A stretch of DNA of 64,000 nucleotides, from NCBI GenBank assembly GCA_029555965.1, contig JAKQHY010000173.1, forward strand, positions 1 to 64,000. The letters run 5' to 3'. Of the stretch, positions 39,140-48,725 are shown piece after piece. Made by a program: the position numbers and the translations under genes. Source of the stretch: Chloroflexota bacterium (GTDB lineage: Bacteria; Chloroflexota; Anaerolineae; B4-G1; SLSP01). Position 1 is the stretch's first letter, and each line of letters begins with the position of its first letter. The notes under the pieces were generated by a model. It was not told where the DNA came from. It was given only the letters and a program-made list of their open reading frames with translations, and did no database searches.

Positions 39140-42121
39140 ATGAACATAACTTTTACCCTCAATCATACCCCGCGCACTTTCACCATCACGCCCAATGAAA
39201 CCCTCCTCCACCTGCTGCGGCGCAGTGGCATTAAAAGCGTCAAGTTCGGCAGCGAGGACGGAACGGATGGGTACAGCACGGTGCTGCTCGACGGCAAGCT
39301 CTGCAACAGCGTGGTCACGCTGGCGGCGCAAGTCAACGGGAAAACGGTGCTCACCGTTGAAGGGCTGAGCGGCCACCAGCATCCCGGCTGGAACCCCAAA
39401 GAGGAATTGCACCCACTCCAGCGCGCCTTCATCGAGACCGGCGCGATCCAAAGCGGCTACGACACCCCCGCGCTCATCCTCGCCGGCAAGGCCCTGCTCG
39501 ACCGCAACCCCGCCCCCACCGAGGCCGATGTGCGCGACGCCATCAGCGGCATCGTCTCCCGTGAAACCGGCCACGCCAAGCCGGTGCAGGCGATTTTGCT
39601 GGCGGCGAAGTATTTGCAGGAAGCAGGCAGCGAGACGCAAGATGCAGGAAGCAAGATGCAAGATGCAAGAAGCAAGATGCAGGATGCAGGAAGCGAGAAT
39701 CCAGATTCGCAATTCGCAATACGCAATTCGCAATTCGTTGTCGTCGGTCAATCCCTCCCCAAAGTGGACGCGCTCAAGCTGGCGCAGGGGAAGGCGGCGT
39801 TTGTGGCGGATTTCGAGCGACCGGGGATGCTGTACGCGAAGATTCTGCATAGCCCGCACGCGCACGCGCGCATCACGGCGATGGATACAAGCCGCGCCGA
39901 AGCGCTGCCGGGCGTCCACGCGGTGCTGTGCTACAAGAACGTACCGCGCGTCGTTTTCTCGACGGCGGGGCAGTCGTATCCCATCCCCGGCCCGCTGGAT
40001 TATGTGAGCTTCGACTCGAAGGTGCGCTACGTGGGCGACCGCGTGGCCGCCGTGGCCGCCGAGACGCCGGAGATCGCGGAGCAGGCGCTGACGCTCATCA
40101 AAGTGGCATACGAAGTGTTGCCGCCCGTTCTCAACCTGGACGCGGCCATGGCCGAGGGCGCGCCCGTCATCCACGATCAGCCGGATTACGTCAACTTTGG
40201 CGACAGCGATCCGACGAAGAACCTCGTCGCCAAAGTCCGCATTGACATCGGCGACGTGGACGCGGCGTGCGCGCAGGCCGAGTACGTCTTTGAAACGCAA
40301 GTCGAGACGCAGAAGATGAAGCACGTCCCGCTGGAACCCTGGGTCACGCTGACCTACTGGGACGAGGACGACCGGCTGGTTATCCTGACCTCGACGCAAG
40401 TGCCGTTCCATGTCCGCCGCATCCTCGCGCCGGTGCTGGGGCTGTCGGAGGGGCAAATCCGCGTCATCAAGCCGCGCGTCGGCGGGGCGTTTGGCAACAA
40501 GCAGGAAATCTACGAGGACATCCCCGCGCACCTCACCATCGCCACAGGTCGCCCGGTGCGGCTGGAGTTGACCCGCGAGGAGCAGTTCATCTACACCACC
40601 ACCCGCCACCCGATGCGCGTGAAGTTCCGCGTGGGCGTGCAGAAGGATGGAACGATGGTCGCCCAGGATATGCGCGCGTGGAGCGACACCGGCGCATACG
40701 GGGGCCACGGCTTGACGGTGCTCGGCAACACCGGCCACAAGACGCTGCCCATCTACAACACACCCAACGTCCGCTTCTGGGGCGAGACGTACACGACGAC
40801 CCGCCCGCGCGCGGGGGCGTATCGCGGATACGGCGTGACGCAGGGCGTCGTCGCCACCGAGACGCTGCTGACCGAGATCGCGGTCAAGCTGGGGATGGAT
40901 CCGCTGGATTTCCGCCTGAAGAACATTATCGAGCCGCACAGCGAGAACATTATGAGCAAGGCGTGGAGCGAGGGCCGCGAAGCGAAGGGCGAGATGATCG
41001 AGACATGCGCGCTGCGCGAGGCTGCCGCGCAGGGGGCCGCCGCCGTCGGCTGGCGCGAGAAGTACGGCAACCCGGCGTGGCATGAAATCCCCGGCAAACC
41101 GCATCTGCGGCGCGGCATCGGCGTCGCGTTCCTGATGCAAGGCTCCGGCATCCCCAACCTGGACATGGCCGCTGCCAGCATCAAGATGAACGACGACGGC
41201 AGCTTCAACCTGCACATCGGCGCCACCGACCTGGGCACCGGCTCCGACACCGTCCTGGGGCAAATCGCCGCCGAGGTCATCGGCTGCACGCTCGACAAGC
41301 TCATCATCCGCTCGTCCGACACCGACGTAACGCCCTTCGACAAAGGTGCGTATGCGTCCAGCACCACCTACATCAGCGGAGGGGCCGTGGCCCGCGCTGC
41401 CGAAGAGGTCGCCCGCCAGATCAAAGCCGTCGCCGAAGACATGACCGGCGTGCCCGCCGACGAGATCACCCTGCGTCACAACCGCGCCTGGCTCACCCCG
41501 CCCCCCCTAACTCCTAACTCGCAACTCGCAACTCCTGACTCGCTTTCTTTCCGCGACATCGCCATCTACTCCCTGCACCAGAGCAACCAGCACCAGATTA
41601 TGGGGACGGCCTCGTACCTCAGCCCGGTCAGCCCGCCGCCGTTTGGCGCACAGTTTGCCGAAGTGACCGTGGACATCGAGACGGGGCAGGTGACATGCGA
41701 CCGGCTGCTCATCGCGCTGGATTCCGGCGTCATCGTCAACCCGCTCACGGCGGGCGGGCAGGCCGACGGCGGGATGCACCAGGCGCTCGGCTACGCCCTC
41801 ACCGAGGAGCTGATCTACGACCAGGACGGCCGCACCGTCAACCCGCGCTTCGACGACTACCGCGTCTTCCGCGCTGACGAGACGCCGCCGCTGGAAACGA
41901 TCTTCGTGGAAAGCTACGAGCCATCGCACCCGGTCGGCGTCAAATCCGTAGCCGAGATCGTCGTCAATGGCGCAGCGCCGGCCATCCTCAACGCCCTCTA
42001 CGACGCGACGGGCGTGATGATGAAGCAAACGCCGGTCACACCGGAAAGGGTGTGGCAGGCGCTGCGGGCGGCGGCCACAGTGCCGCATCAACCCACTTTA
42101 GCGTCACAACTGGCAACCTAG
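39140..42121 (+). CDS. Xanthine-dehydrogenase-like fusion (degenerate 2Fe-2S domains plus molybdopterin domain)
   Basis: N-terminal ferredoxin-like and helical 2Fe-2S domains fused to XDH large subunit (VGGAFGNKQE, GAYRGYGVTQG, GVKSVAEIVVNGAAPAI); cluster Cys missing. Confidence 0.9.
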   Translation: MNITFTLNHTPRTFTITPNETLLHLLRRSGIKSVKFGSEDGTDGYSTVLLDGKLCNSVVTLAAQVNGKTVLTVEGLSGHQHPGWNPKEELHPLQRAFIETGAIQSGYDTPALILAGKALLDRNPAPTEADVRDAISGIVSRETGHAKPVQAILLAAKYLQEAGSETQDAGSKMQDARSKMQDAGSENPDSQFAIRNSQFVVVGQSLPKVDALKLAQGKAAFVADFERPGMLYAKILHSPHAHARITAMDTSRAEALPGVHAVLCYKNVPRVVFSTAGQSYPIPGPLDYVSFDSKVRYVGDRVAAVAAETPEIAEQALTLIKVAYEVLPPVLNLDAAMAEGAPVIHDQPDYVNFGDSDPTKNLVAKVRIDIGDVDAACAQAEYVFETQVETQKMKHVPLEPWVTLTYWDEDDRLVILTSTQVPFHVRRILAPVLGLSEGQIRVIKPRVGGAFGNKQEIYEDIPAHLTIATGRPVRLELTREEQFIYTTTRHPMRVKFRVGVQKDGTMVAQDMRAWSDTGAYGGHGLTVLGNTGHKTLPIYNTPNVRFWGETYTTTRPRAGAYRGYGVTQGVVATETLLTEIAVKLGMDPLDFRLKNIIEPHSENIMSKAWSEGREAKGEMIETCALREAAAQGAAAVGWREKYGNPAWHEIPGKPHLRRGIGVAFLMQGSGIPNLDMAAASIKMNDDGSFNLHIGATDLGTGSDTVLGQIAAEVIGCTLDKLIIRSSDTDVTPFDKGAYASSTTYISGGAVARAAEEVARQIKAVAEDMTGVPADEITLRHNRAWLTPPPLTPNSQLATPDSLSFRDIAIYSLHQSNQHQIMGTASYLSPVSPPPFGAQFAEVTVDIETGQVTCDRLLIALDSGVIVNPLTAGGQADGGMHQALGYALTEELIYDQDGRTVNPRFDDYRVFRADETPPLETIFVESYEPSHPVGVKSVAEIVVNGAAPAILNALYDATGVMMKQTPVTPERVWQALRAAATVPHQPTLASQLAT
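39616..39737. repeat. In-frame heptanucleotide array in the xdh interdomain linker
   Basis: aagatgc/aggaagc/aagatgc/aagatgc/aagaagc/aagatgc/aggatgc then gcaattc-type units; encodes GSETQDAGSKMQDARSKMQDAGSENPDSQFAIRNSQF. Confidence 0.9.
41507..41543. repeat. Second in-frame heptanucleotide array in xdh
   Basis: ctaactcctaactcgcaactcgcaactcctgactcgc encodes LTPNSQLATPDS. Confidence 0.85.
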
Positions 42122-42134
42122 AAAGGAACCTCTT

Positions 42135-42992
42135 ATGAATCTCTCCACCACCGGCCTGCATCTTGCCGCCGACGCGGCTATTGATCTCCACCTGCACACC
42201 GTCTACAGCGATGGGCGCTGGACGCCGGAAGCGTTGCTCGACCATCTGCGCCAGGAGCACTTTGCGCTGGCCGCGATTACCGATCATGACCGCGTGGATA
42301 CGGCGGCGGCCACCCAACGTCTGGCGCGAGAAAAAGGTCTGCCCGTGATCGTGGGGGCGGAACTGTCCTCTGCCTGGAAGGGCGAGCTGGTGGACCTGCT
42401 CTGCTTCGGGTTTGACCCCGACCAGAACGCCTTGAGCGATCTGGCTCAAGACCTGCTGCGCCGCCAACAGGAGATTACCCGGCGCGCTTATGAGTACGTG
42501 CAGCAGCAGGGACTCGCGCTGCCCCCCGACGACTTGCCGCCCCTCCTGGACAAGCCCAGCGCGGAACAGTTGCACGCGCTGATCGCCTGTGTGGAAGCCC
42601 AGGGACATGACCTCGGCGACCCGGCGGTGCTGAAAATCCTGCGTGACTCCGGCATCACGTTTGCCACCAACGAGCCGGCGGCCATCGTGGCAGCGGCGCA
42701 TCAGAGCGGAGCCGTGTGCCTGCTCGCGCATCCCGGCCACAAAGATGGGTTTGTGACCTACGACGAGCCGTTGCTGGACGAATTCCGCCAGATAGCGCCG
42801 ATTGACGGCCTGGAAGTCTATCACCCACGGCACTCGCCCGATCAGACCGAGCTATATCGGGAATACGCCCGCCGCCACCACTTGCTGGTCAGCGCGGGAT
42901 CCGACTCGCACAAGCCGGAGAAGCCGCCCATCCCCTACCCGGCGGACTTGTGCCGCGACTTGTTGGAACGGCTCGGCATCCAGGTGGCGTGA
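42135..42992 (+). CDS. PHP-domain phosphoesterase
   Basis: AIDLHLHTVYSDGRWTPEALLDH; ITDHDRVDT; SAGSDSHKP. Confidence 0.9.
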   Translation: MNLSTTGLHLAADAAIDLHLHTVYSDGRWTPEALLDHLRQEHFALAAITDHDRVDTAAATQRLAREKGLPVIVGAELSSAWKGELVDLLCFGFDPDQNALSDLAQDLLRRQQEITRRAYEYVQQQGLALPPDDLPPLLDKPSAEQLHALIACVEAQGHDLGDPAVLKILRDSGITFATNEPAAIVAAAHQSGAVCLLAHPGHKDGFVTYDEPLLDEFRQIAPIDGLEVYHPRHSPDQTELYREYARRHHLLVSAGSDSHKPEKPPIPYPADLCRDLLERLGIQVA

Positions 42993-43070
42993 TCGGCCCC
43001 TATTTTTAGCTCGATCTTAAAAATCTTTGCGTCTTTGCGTGAAACCTATTGGTTCTCAGGAGATCAATTT

Positions 43071-44105
43071 ATGCAAATCGAACTTACCCAACCCGGCCCA
43101 CTCTTAAACACTCAGGGCCGCCTGGCCCAAATCGGCTGGTCGCGGCAGCCGCTGCTGGACTGTAACCTGGAAGCGGCGCACTTCTATGCCCTGCGGCCCT
43201 TGCAACGCTTCCGCATCAAGCGGTGGGACTACTACGCGGTCTTCACGCCGCAGCGCTTCTTCTCGGCCACCATCGCCGACCTCGGCTACGCGGGCAACGT
43301 CTTCGTCTACACGCTGGATTTCGCCAGCAACGAACTTCACGAGGAGGGGCTGGTCATCCCGCTAGGACGGGGCGTCCAGTTGCCGCGCGACAGCACGAGC
43401 GGCGAGACGACCTTCGCCAACAAGCAGGCGACCTTGCGTTTCCAGGCGGAGGCCGGCGCGCGGTGCGTTTTTGTGGACTGGCCGGGCTATCACGAGGGGC
43501 GCGGCATCAAAGCCGAATTGACGCTCACCTGCCCGCCGGACCACGAGTCTATGACCATCACGATTCCCATCGGAGACAAGCGCTTCTACTACAACCGCAA
43601 GATCAACTGCCTGCCGGCGCAGGGAACCATCCACTACGGCGACGTGCATGAAGAAGTCCACTCGGACGAAAGCCTGGGGGCCCTGGATTGGGGACGCGGC
43701 GTGTGGGACTATCAGAGCTTCTGGAACTGGGCCAGCGCGTCGGGCTATTTACCGGATGGCCGCGCGTTGGGCCTGAACCTGGGCCAGGGCTTCGGCGATC
43801 TGAGCCGGGCCACCGAGAACTGCGTGATCCTGAACGGGCGCGTCCACAAGCTGGATCAAGTTAGCTTCGACTACCAATCCGGCGACTACATGCGCCCCTG
43901 GCGCTTCACCGACAACGAGGATCGCCTCGACTTGACATTCACGCCCTTCCACGAGCGGATCGCGCGCACGAACCTGACAATCATCAACAGCGAAGTGCAT
44001 CAGATGTTTGGGCGCTACGCCGGTCATGTCCGGCTGGATAACGGGCAGGAGGTGGAAGTGCAAGATTTGATTGGATTTGCGGAAGAACATCACGCCCGTT
44101 GGTAA
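43071..44105 (+). CDS. DUF2804 family protein
   Basis: 345 aa; GALDWGRGVWDYQSFWNWASASG, RPWRFTDNEDRLDLTFTP. Confidence 0.8.
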   Translation: MQIELTQPGPLLNTQGRLAQIGWSRQPLLDCNLEAAHFYALRPLQRFRIKRWDYYAVFTPQRFFSATIADLGYAGNVFVYTLDFASNELHEEGLVIPLGRGVQLPRDSTSGETTFANKQATLRFQAEAGARCVFVDWPGYHEGRGIKAELTLTCPPDHESMTITIPIGDKRFYYNRKINCLPAQGTIHYGDVHEEVHSDESLGALDWGRGVWDYQSFWNWASASGYLPDGRALGLNLGQGFGDLSRATENCVILNGRVHKLDQVSFDYQSGDYMRPWRFTDNEDRLDLTFTPFHERIARTNLTIINSEVHQMFGRYAGHVRLDNGQEVEVQDLIGFAEEHHARW

Positions 44106-44249
44106 AAGGATTTCGGATTTTAGAAACTCTGCGCACTCAGCGTACTCTGCGGTGAAATTCTTCTGCAACTTGGCAGCACACCGTTTTCAGGTAAACTAAG
44201 CTACTTTTTCGCCAGGCGCAAGCCTAATTCTGAGCCAAAGGAGTATAGG

Positions 44250-45278
44250 ATGGCAAGAGTAGCGTTAGTGTACAACCTCATTCACCCGGAGTCGCTGGGA
44301 GCGCGCCCGCTGGATAGCGTGGTAGCCGAGTATGATTCGGTGGAAACCGTCGCCGGCTTGCAAGCCGCCTTTGAGAGTCACGGGCATAGGGTGCATTTGC
44401 TGGAAGCGGATGAGACCATCGTCGAACAACTGAAAGACACCCGCCCGGATATTGTGTTCAACATCGCCGAGGGGCTGCGCGGGGAAAGCCGTGAGTCCCA
44501 CGTCCCTGCCATCTGTGAAATGTTGGACATTCATTACACCGGCTCCGGCCCATTGACTTTGGCGTTGTGTCTCAACAAGGCGCGCACCAAAGAAATTCTG
44601 CTGCATTACAGCATCCCCACCCCCCGCTTTCAGGTGCTCAAGAGCGCAGCCCAGCCCGTCAACCCCCACTTGCGCTACCCCTTGATCGTCAAACTGCTGC
44701 AAGAGGGGTCCAGCATCGGCTTATCGGAGAATTCGGTTGTAGATGACGAAGCAGCTCTTCGCCAACAAGTGACCTATCTCATTGAAACCTATCAAGAACC
44801 GGTCATCGTCGAGGAATTTATCGAAGGCCGCGAGTTTACCATCGGCGTGCTGGGCAACGACGAGCCGCGCACGTTGCCCATCACCGAGTTAGTTTTCAGC
44901 AAACCGCGCGGCATTGTGATTTTCGTCCCCGACCCCGAAGTCGTGAGTCGCTATCCACACCTGTGGCGCACCGCCATCCCCCAACCGATGCATCACGCCA
45001 TTTGCCCGGCCAATGTGACCCCGGAACTCAAGGCCGCCATCGAAAAAACCGCTCTGCGCGCCTACCGCGCCATGGGCTGCCGGGATTGGTGCCGGATGGA
45101 AATGCGCCTCGCGGCGGATGGCAAGCTCTACATGCTCGAACTCAACCCCATCGCCGGCATTGACGCCAGCTATTGGTTCGCACGCTCCGCGCGAGCCGCC
45201 GGGCAAACGTATCCCGAATTCGTGAACGAAATCCTGGAGCACGCCCTGGCGCGGCGCAACCACAACGGGGACCATTAG
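44250..45278 (+). CDS. D-alanine--D-alanine ligase-like ATP-grasp protein
   Basis: VFNIAEGLRGESRESHVPAICEML, EEFIEGREFTIGVLG, LELNPIAGI. Confidence 0.85.
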   Translation: MARVALVYNLIHPESLGARPLDSVVAEYDSVETVAGLQAAFESHGHRVHLLEADETIVEQLKDTRPDIVFNIAEGLRGESRESHVPAICEMLDIHYTGSGPLTLALCLNKARTKEILLHYSIPTPRFQVLKSAAQPVNPHLRYPLIVKLLQEGSSIGLSENSVVDDEAALRQQVTYLIETYQEPVIVEEFIEGREFTIGVLGNDEPRTLPITELVFSKPRGIVIFVPDPEVVSRYPHLWRTAIPQPMHHAICPANVTPELKAAIEKTALRAYRAMGCRDWCRMEMRLAADGKLYMLELNPIAGIDASYWFARSARAAGQTYPEFVNEILEHALARRNHNGDH

Positions 45279-45282
45279 GAAA

Positions 45283-45338
45283 GTGGGAGTAGGGATTAGG
45301 AATCCCACTCCCTACCCCCTACTCCCTAATCCTTACCC
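45283..45338. repeat. Heptanucleotide-type array with inverted arm
   Basis: gtgggagtagggattaggaatcccactccctaccccctactccctaatcctta. Confidence 0.7.
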
Positions 45339-47876
45339 CACTTCCGCCTTCTTCAACCGCAAACTGTTCGTCACCACGAACACACTGCTGAAGGCCATCG
45401 CCCCGGCAGCCAGCATGGGATTGAGCAGGCCCAGCGCCGCCGCCGGGATGAGCATAACGTTGTAGAAGAACGCCCAAAACAGGTTCATCTTGATGGTGCG
45501 CAGCGTCTTCCGCGAAAGCGCCACGGCGCGCACTACGCCGCGCAAGTCGCCAGACATCAGGGTGATGGGCGCGGCGGCCATCGCTACGTCGGTGCCCGTG
45601 CCAATAGCAATGCCCACGTCGGCCTGAGCCAGCGCGGGCGCGTCGTTGACGCCGTCGCCGACCATTGCGACGACGGCCGGTTTTCCGTTAACCGGCGCTG
45701 CTTGCAACTTCTTCACCTCGGCGGCCTTGCCTTCCGGCAGCACCTCGGCCAGCACGCTCTCAATGCCCACCTGCTGCGCAATCGCCTCGGCGGTCTGGCG
45801 ATTGTCGCCGGTGATCATCGCCAAATGCAATCCCATCCGGCGCAACGCGGCTACCGCCTCCACCGAGCCTTCCTTGAGCGTATCCGCCACCGCGACGACG
45901 CCGCACACCTGCCCATCCACCGCCACCAACATGGCCGTCTTCGCCTCTGCCTGCAAGCGCTCCACCACCGCCTGCAATCCGTTCAGCGGATAGCCGCGCG
46001 ACGCCATCATGCGGGCATTGCCCACCGCCACCGCGCGTCCGTCCACCTCAGCGGAGACGCCCAATCCCGCCTCCGCCTTGAACCCCGCCGGCTCGGAGAG
46101 CGTCAGCCCTCGCGTCGTTGCTTCCGCCCAGATCGCCTCCCCCAGTGGATGCTCGCTCCCTTTCTCGACGGAAGCCGCCAAACGTAAGAGTTCGTCTGGA
46201 GTAATGGGTAATGGGTAATGAGTAATGGGTGACGGTCTCTCCATTGATGACTCATTCCTCATTGCTTCTAACTCCTCACTCCTCACTCCTAACTCCTCAC
46301 TCCTCACTCCTAACTCGCCCACCACCACATCCGTCACCGCCGGCTGCCCCTGGGTAATAGTGCCAGTTTTGTCGAGAACAACGGTGGTGATGCGCCCGGC
46401 GCGTTCCAGAGCTTCGCCGCTTTTCAGCAGAACGCCCAACTCGGCGCCCTTGCCGGTCCCCACCATCACGGCCGTCGGCGTCGCCAGCCCCATCGCGCAC
46501 GGGCAGGCGATGACCAGCACCGCCACCATATTGATGAGCGCGCGTGTGAAAGCGTCCACGTCCGCATTGACCGGCAGCGGCGTCCCCAGGAAATACCAGC
46601 CCAGGAACGTGAGCGTGGCGACGCCGATCACGATGGGCACGAACACCGCCGAAATCTGATCCGCCAGCTTTTGGATGGGCGCCTTGCTGCCCTGCGCCTC
46701 CTCCACCAGGCGGATGATCTGCGCCAGCGCGGTCTCGCGGCCCACCTTCGTCGCCTCAAATTTAAGCAGCCCCAGTTTGTTGAGCGTCGCGCCGATGACC
46801 GGCTGCCCCGGCCCCTTTTCCACCGGCAGCGACTCGCCGGTCAACATAGATTCGTCCACCGCGGAGCGGCCTTCGATCACCACGCCATCCACCGGGATTT
46901 TCTCGCCGGGCCGCACCAGCACCACATCGCCCACGCGCACCGCATCCACCGGGATTTGCAGCTCGACGCCATCGCGCACCACCTGCGCCGTCTTTGCCTG
47001 CAAACCCATCAGCTTCTTGATGGCCTCCGAGGCGCCGCCCTTCGCTCGCGCTTCCAACAGCTTGCCCAGCCGCACCAGGGTAATGATAACCGCCGATGTT
47101 TCCAGATAGACGTGCCCCTCAAGCCAGCCAAACACGATGGGCAGCGAATAGAGATACGCCGCCGTTGAGCCGAGGGCAATCAAAACATCCATGTTGGCCG
47201 CGCCGTTGCGCAGGGCCTTAGTCGCGCCCACGTAATACTGCGCGCCCACGTAAAATTGCACCGGCGTGGCAAAGGCCAGCATCACCCAATGCACCCAATC
47301 CGCGTGCGCCCACATCCCAAACGCGCCAAAATCCCGCGCCATCGAGAACGCAAACAGCGGCAGGGTGAAGATCAGGCCGATGACGAGCATCCGCTGTTGA
47401 TGGGCGATTTCGGCAGCGCGCGCCCTGGCCTCCGCGTCGTCGGCGTCGCCGCCCAACTCCAACGCCTCGAAGCCGGCCCGCGCTACTGCCGCGCGGATTT
47501 CGGCCTGGCTGACGAGGGTGGGCACGTAACGCACGCGCGCTTTCTCGGTCGCCAGCGCGATCTGCGCCTCCAACACGCCTTCCAGAGCGAGTAGGGCCTT
47601 CTCCAACCGCCGGGCGTCGTTATCGTCGCCCAGCCGCTTGAGGATGAGGTCGGCCTCCCCGGCAGCGACGCCGTAACCCGCGCGCTCCACCCGCCCGATG
47701 ATGTCGGGCAGGAAGACCAGCGTCGGGTCAAACTCCACCGTGGCGCGCTCCGAGGAAAGGTTGACGACGGCGCCGGTCACGCCGTTAACCTTCTTCAAGT
47801 TGCGTTCCACCGTCGCCACACAGTTGGCGCACGTCATCCCGGTGATGGGCAGGGTGATGGCTTTGGTTTCGGACAT
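45333..47876 (-). CDS. copA: Copper-translocating P1B-type ATPase
   Basis: [46 protein letters not shown]. Confidence 0.95.
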   Translation of the reverse strand: MSETKAITLPITGMTCANCVATVERNLKKVNGVTGAVVNLSSERATVEFDPTLVFLPDIIGRVERAGYGVAAGEADLILKRLGDDNDARRLEKALLALEGVLEAQIALATEKARVRYVPTLVSQAEIRAAVARAGFEALELGGDADDAEARARAAEIAHQQRMLVIGLIFTLPLFAFSMARDFGAFGMWAHADWVHWVMLAFATPVQFYVGAQYYVGATKALRNGAANMDVLIALGSTAAYLYSLPIVFGWLEGHVYLETSAVIITLVRLGKLLEARAKGGASEAIKKLMGLQAKTAQVVRDGVELQIPVDAVRVGDVVLVRPGEKIPVDGVVIEGRSAVDESMLTGESLPVEKGPGQPVIGATLNKLGLLKFEATKVGRETALAQIIRLVEEAQGSKAPIQKLADQISAVFVPIVIGVATLTFLGWYFLGTPLPVNADVDAFTRALINMVAVLVIACPCAMGLATPTAVMVGTGKGAELGVLLKSGEALERAGRITTVVLDKTGTITQGQPAVTDVVVGELGVRSEELGVRSEELEAMRNESSMERPSPITHYPLPITPDELLRLAASVEKGSEHPLGEAIWAEATTRGLTLSEPAGFKAEAGLGVSAEVDGRAVAVGNARMMASRGYPLNGLQAVVERLQAEAKTAMLVAVDGQVCGVVAVADTLKEGSVEAVAALRRMGLHLAMITGDNRQTAEAIAQQVGIESVLAEVLPEGKAAEVKKLQAAPVNGKPAVVAMVGDGVNDAPALAQADVGIAIGTGTDVAMAAAPITLMSGDLRGVVRAVALSRKTLRTIKMNLFWAFFYNVMLIPAAALGLLNPMLAAGAMAFSSVFVVTNSLRLKKAEVG
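46201..46318. repeat. In-frame heptanucleotide array inside copA
   Basis: gtaatgggtaatgggtaatgagtaatggg...taactcctcactcctcactcctaactcctcactcctcactcctaactcg; encodes [23 protein letters not shown]...[11 protein letters not shown]. Confidence 0.92.
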
Positions 47877-47888
47877 AGATATTCCTTT

Positions 47889-48000
47889 GGGAAATTGGTG
47901 ATCGGTGATCGGGGATTGGGGATTGGAGATCAGTAATGCGAAATGAGTAATGAGTTACCGATTTCTGATTACCAATCACCAATTACCAATTACTAATTTT
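47889..48000. repeat. Heptanucleotide array with inverted arm between copA and copZ
   Basis: ttggtgatcggtgatcggggattggggattgg...gattaccaatcaccaattaccaattactaat. Confidence 0.85.
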
Positions 48001-48202
48001 ACGCTGCCGGATAGTTGATCTCCGCCAGCAACGCCTTGATGGCGTCTTCGGTCGCCGGGGCGTTGAAGGTGATGGTGGCCTGCTTGGTCTGTGGATCAGC
48101 CTCGACCGATTGCACGCCGGCTAACTCGCTCACCTCTGTCTTGATGGTATGCACGCAGTGTTTACAAGAGATATTGGGAATCGTGTAAATTACAGTTTTC
48201 AT
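47999..48202 (-). CDS. copZ: Heavy-metal-associated (CopZ-like) chaperone
   Basis: IPNISCKHCVHTIKTEVSELAGVQSVEAD. Confidence 0.85.
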   Translation of the reverse strand: MKTVIYTIPNISCKHCVHTIKTEVSELAGVQSVEADPQTKQATITFNAPATEDAIKALLAEINYPAA

Positions 48203-48254
48203 CGTTACTCCTTTGCTTGACGATCTTCGGTTTGACGGTCGAATAGTTGACTAA

Positions 48255-48274
48255 ATTATACAACTATTATACAA
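48255..48274. promoter_or_regulatory. Candidate operator: ATTATACAA direct repeat, 11-bp period
   Basis: attatacaactattatacaa in the divergent copZ/Rrf2 intergenic region. Confidence 0.45.
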
Positions 48275-48305
48275 TATCAGGAAAGAGAAGTCAAGAGAGG
48301 GCAAG

Positions 48306-48725
48306 ATGCGAGTTTCTACATTGGGACGGTACGCGCTGCGGGCCATGGTGGATTTAGCGCTTCACGAGGAGCAGACGCCGATATTGCGTCAGGATATTGT
48401 CTCCCGCCAGGAAATCTCCGGCAATTACCTGGCGCACCTGTTCGTTAAACTCAGGCAAGCGGGGTTGATCGAAAGTGTGATGGGACCGGGCGGGGGATAT
48501 AAGTTGGCACGGGACGCCTCTTCCATCACCGTTGCTGACATTCTACTAGCGGTGGATGAATCGTTGGAGCCGGTCACGTGCATGGGGGATGCGCCGGGAT
48601 CAATGTGCCCGCGCGTGCAGGCTTGCGCGACCCGGCTGCTGTGGGAGCGGCTTGGGCAGCATATCCTTGATTTTTTGGAGTCGGTCACGCTGGCGGACTT
48701 GTGTGAGCAAGCGCAGAAGTCATAG
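48306..48725 (+). CDS. Rrf2 family transcriptional regulator with three Cys
   Basis: MRVSTLGRYALRAMVDLALH; CMGDAPGSMCPRVQAC. Confidence 0.92.
   Translation: MRVSTLGRYALRAMVDLALHEEQTPILRQDIVSRQEISGNYLAHLFVKLRQAGLIESVMGPGGGYKLARDASSITVADILLAVDESLEPVTCMGDAPGSMCPRVQACATRLLWERLGQHILDFLESVTLADLCEQAQKS

Noticed and set aside
39119-41479. 786-aa minus-strand ORF opposite xdh
   Set aside because: Antisense shadow of a high-GC coding gene; low-complexity His/Arg/Val-rich translation and no recognisable domain.
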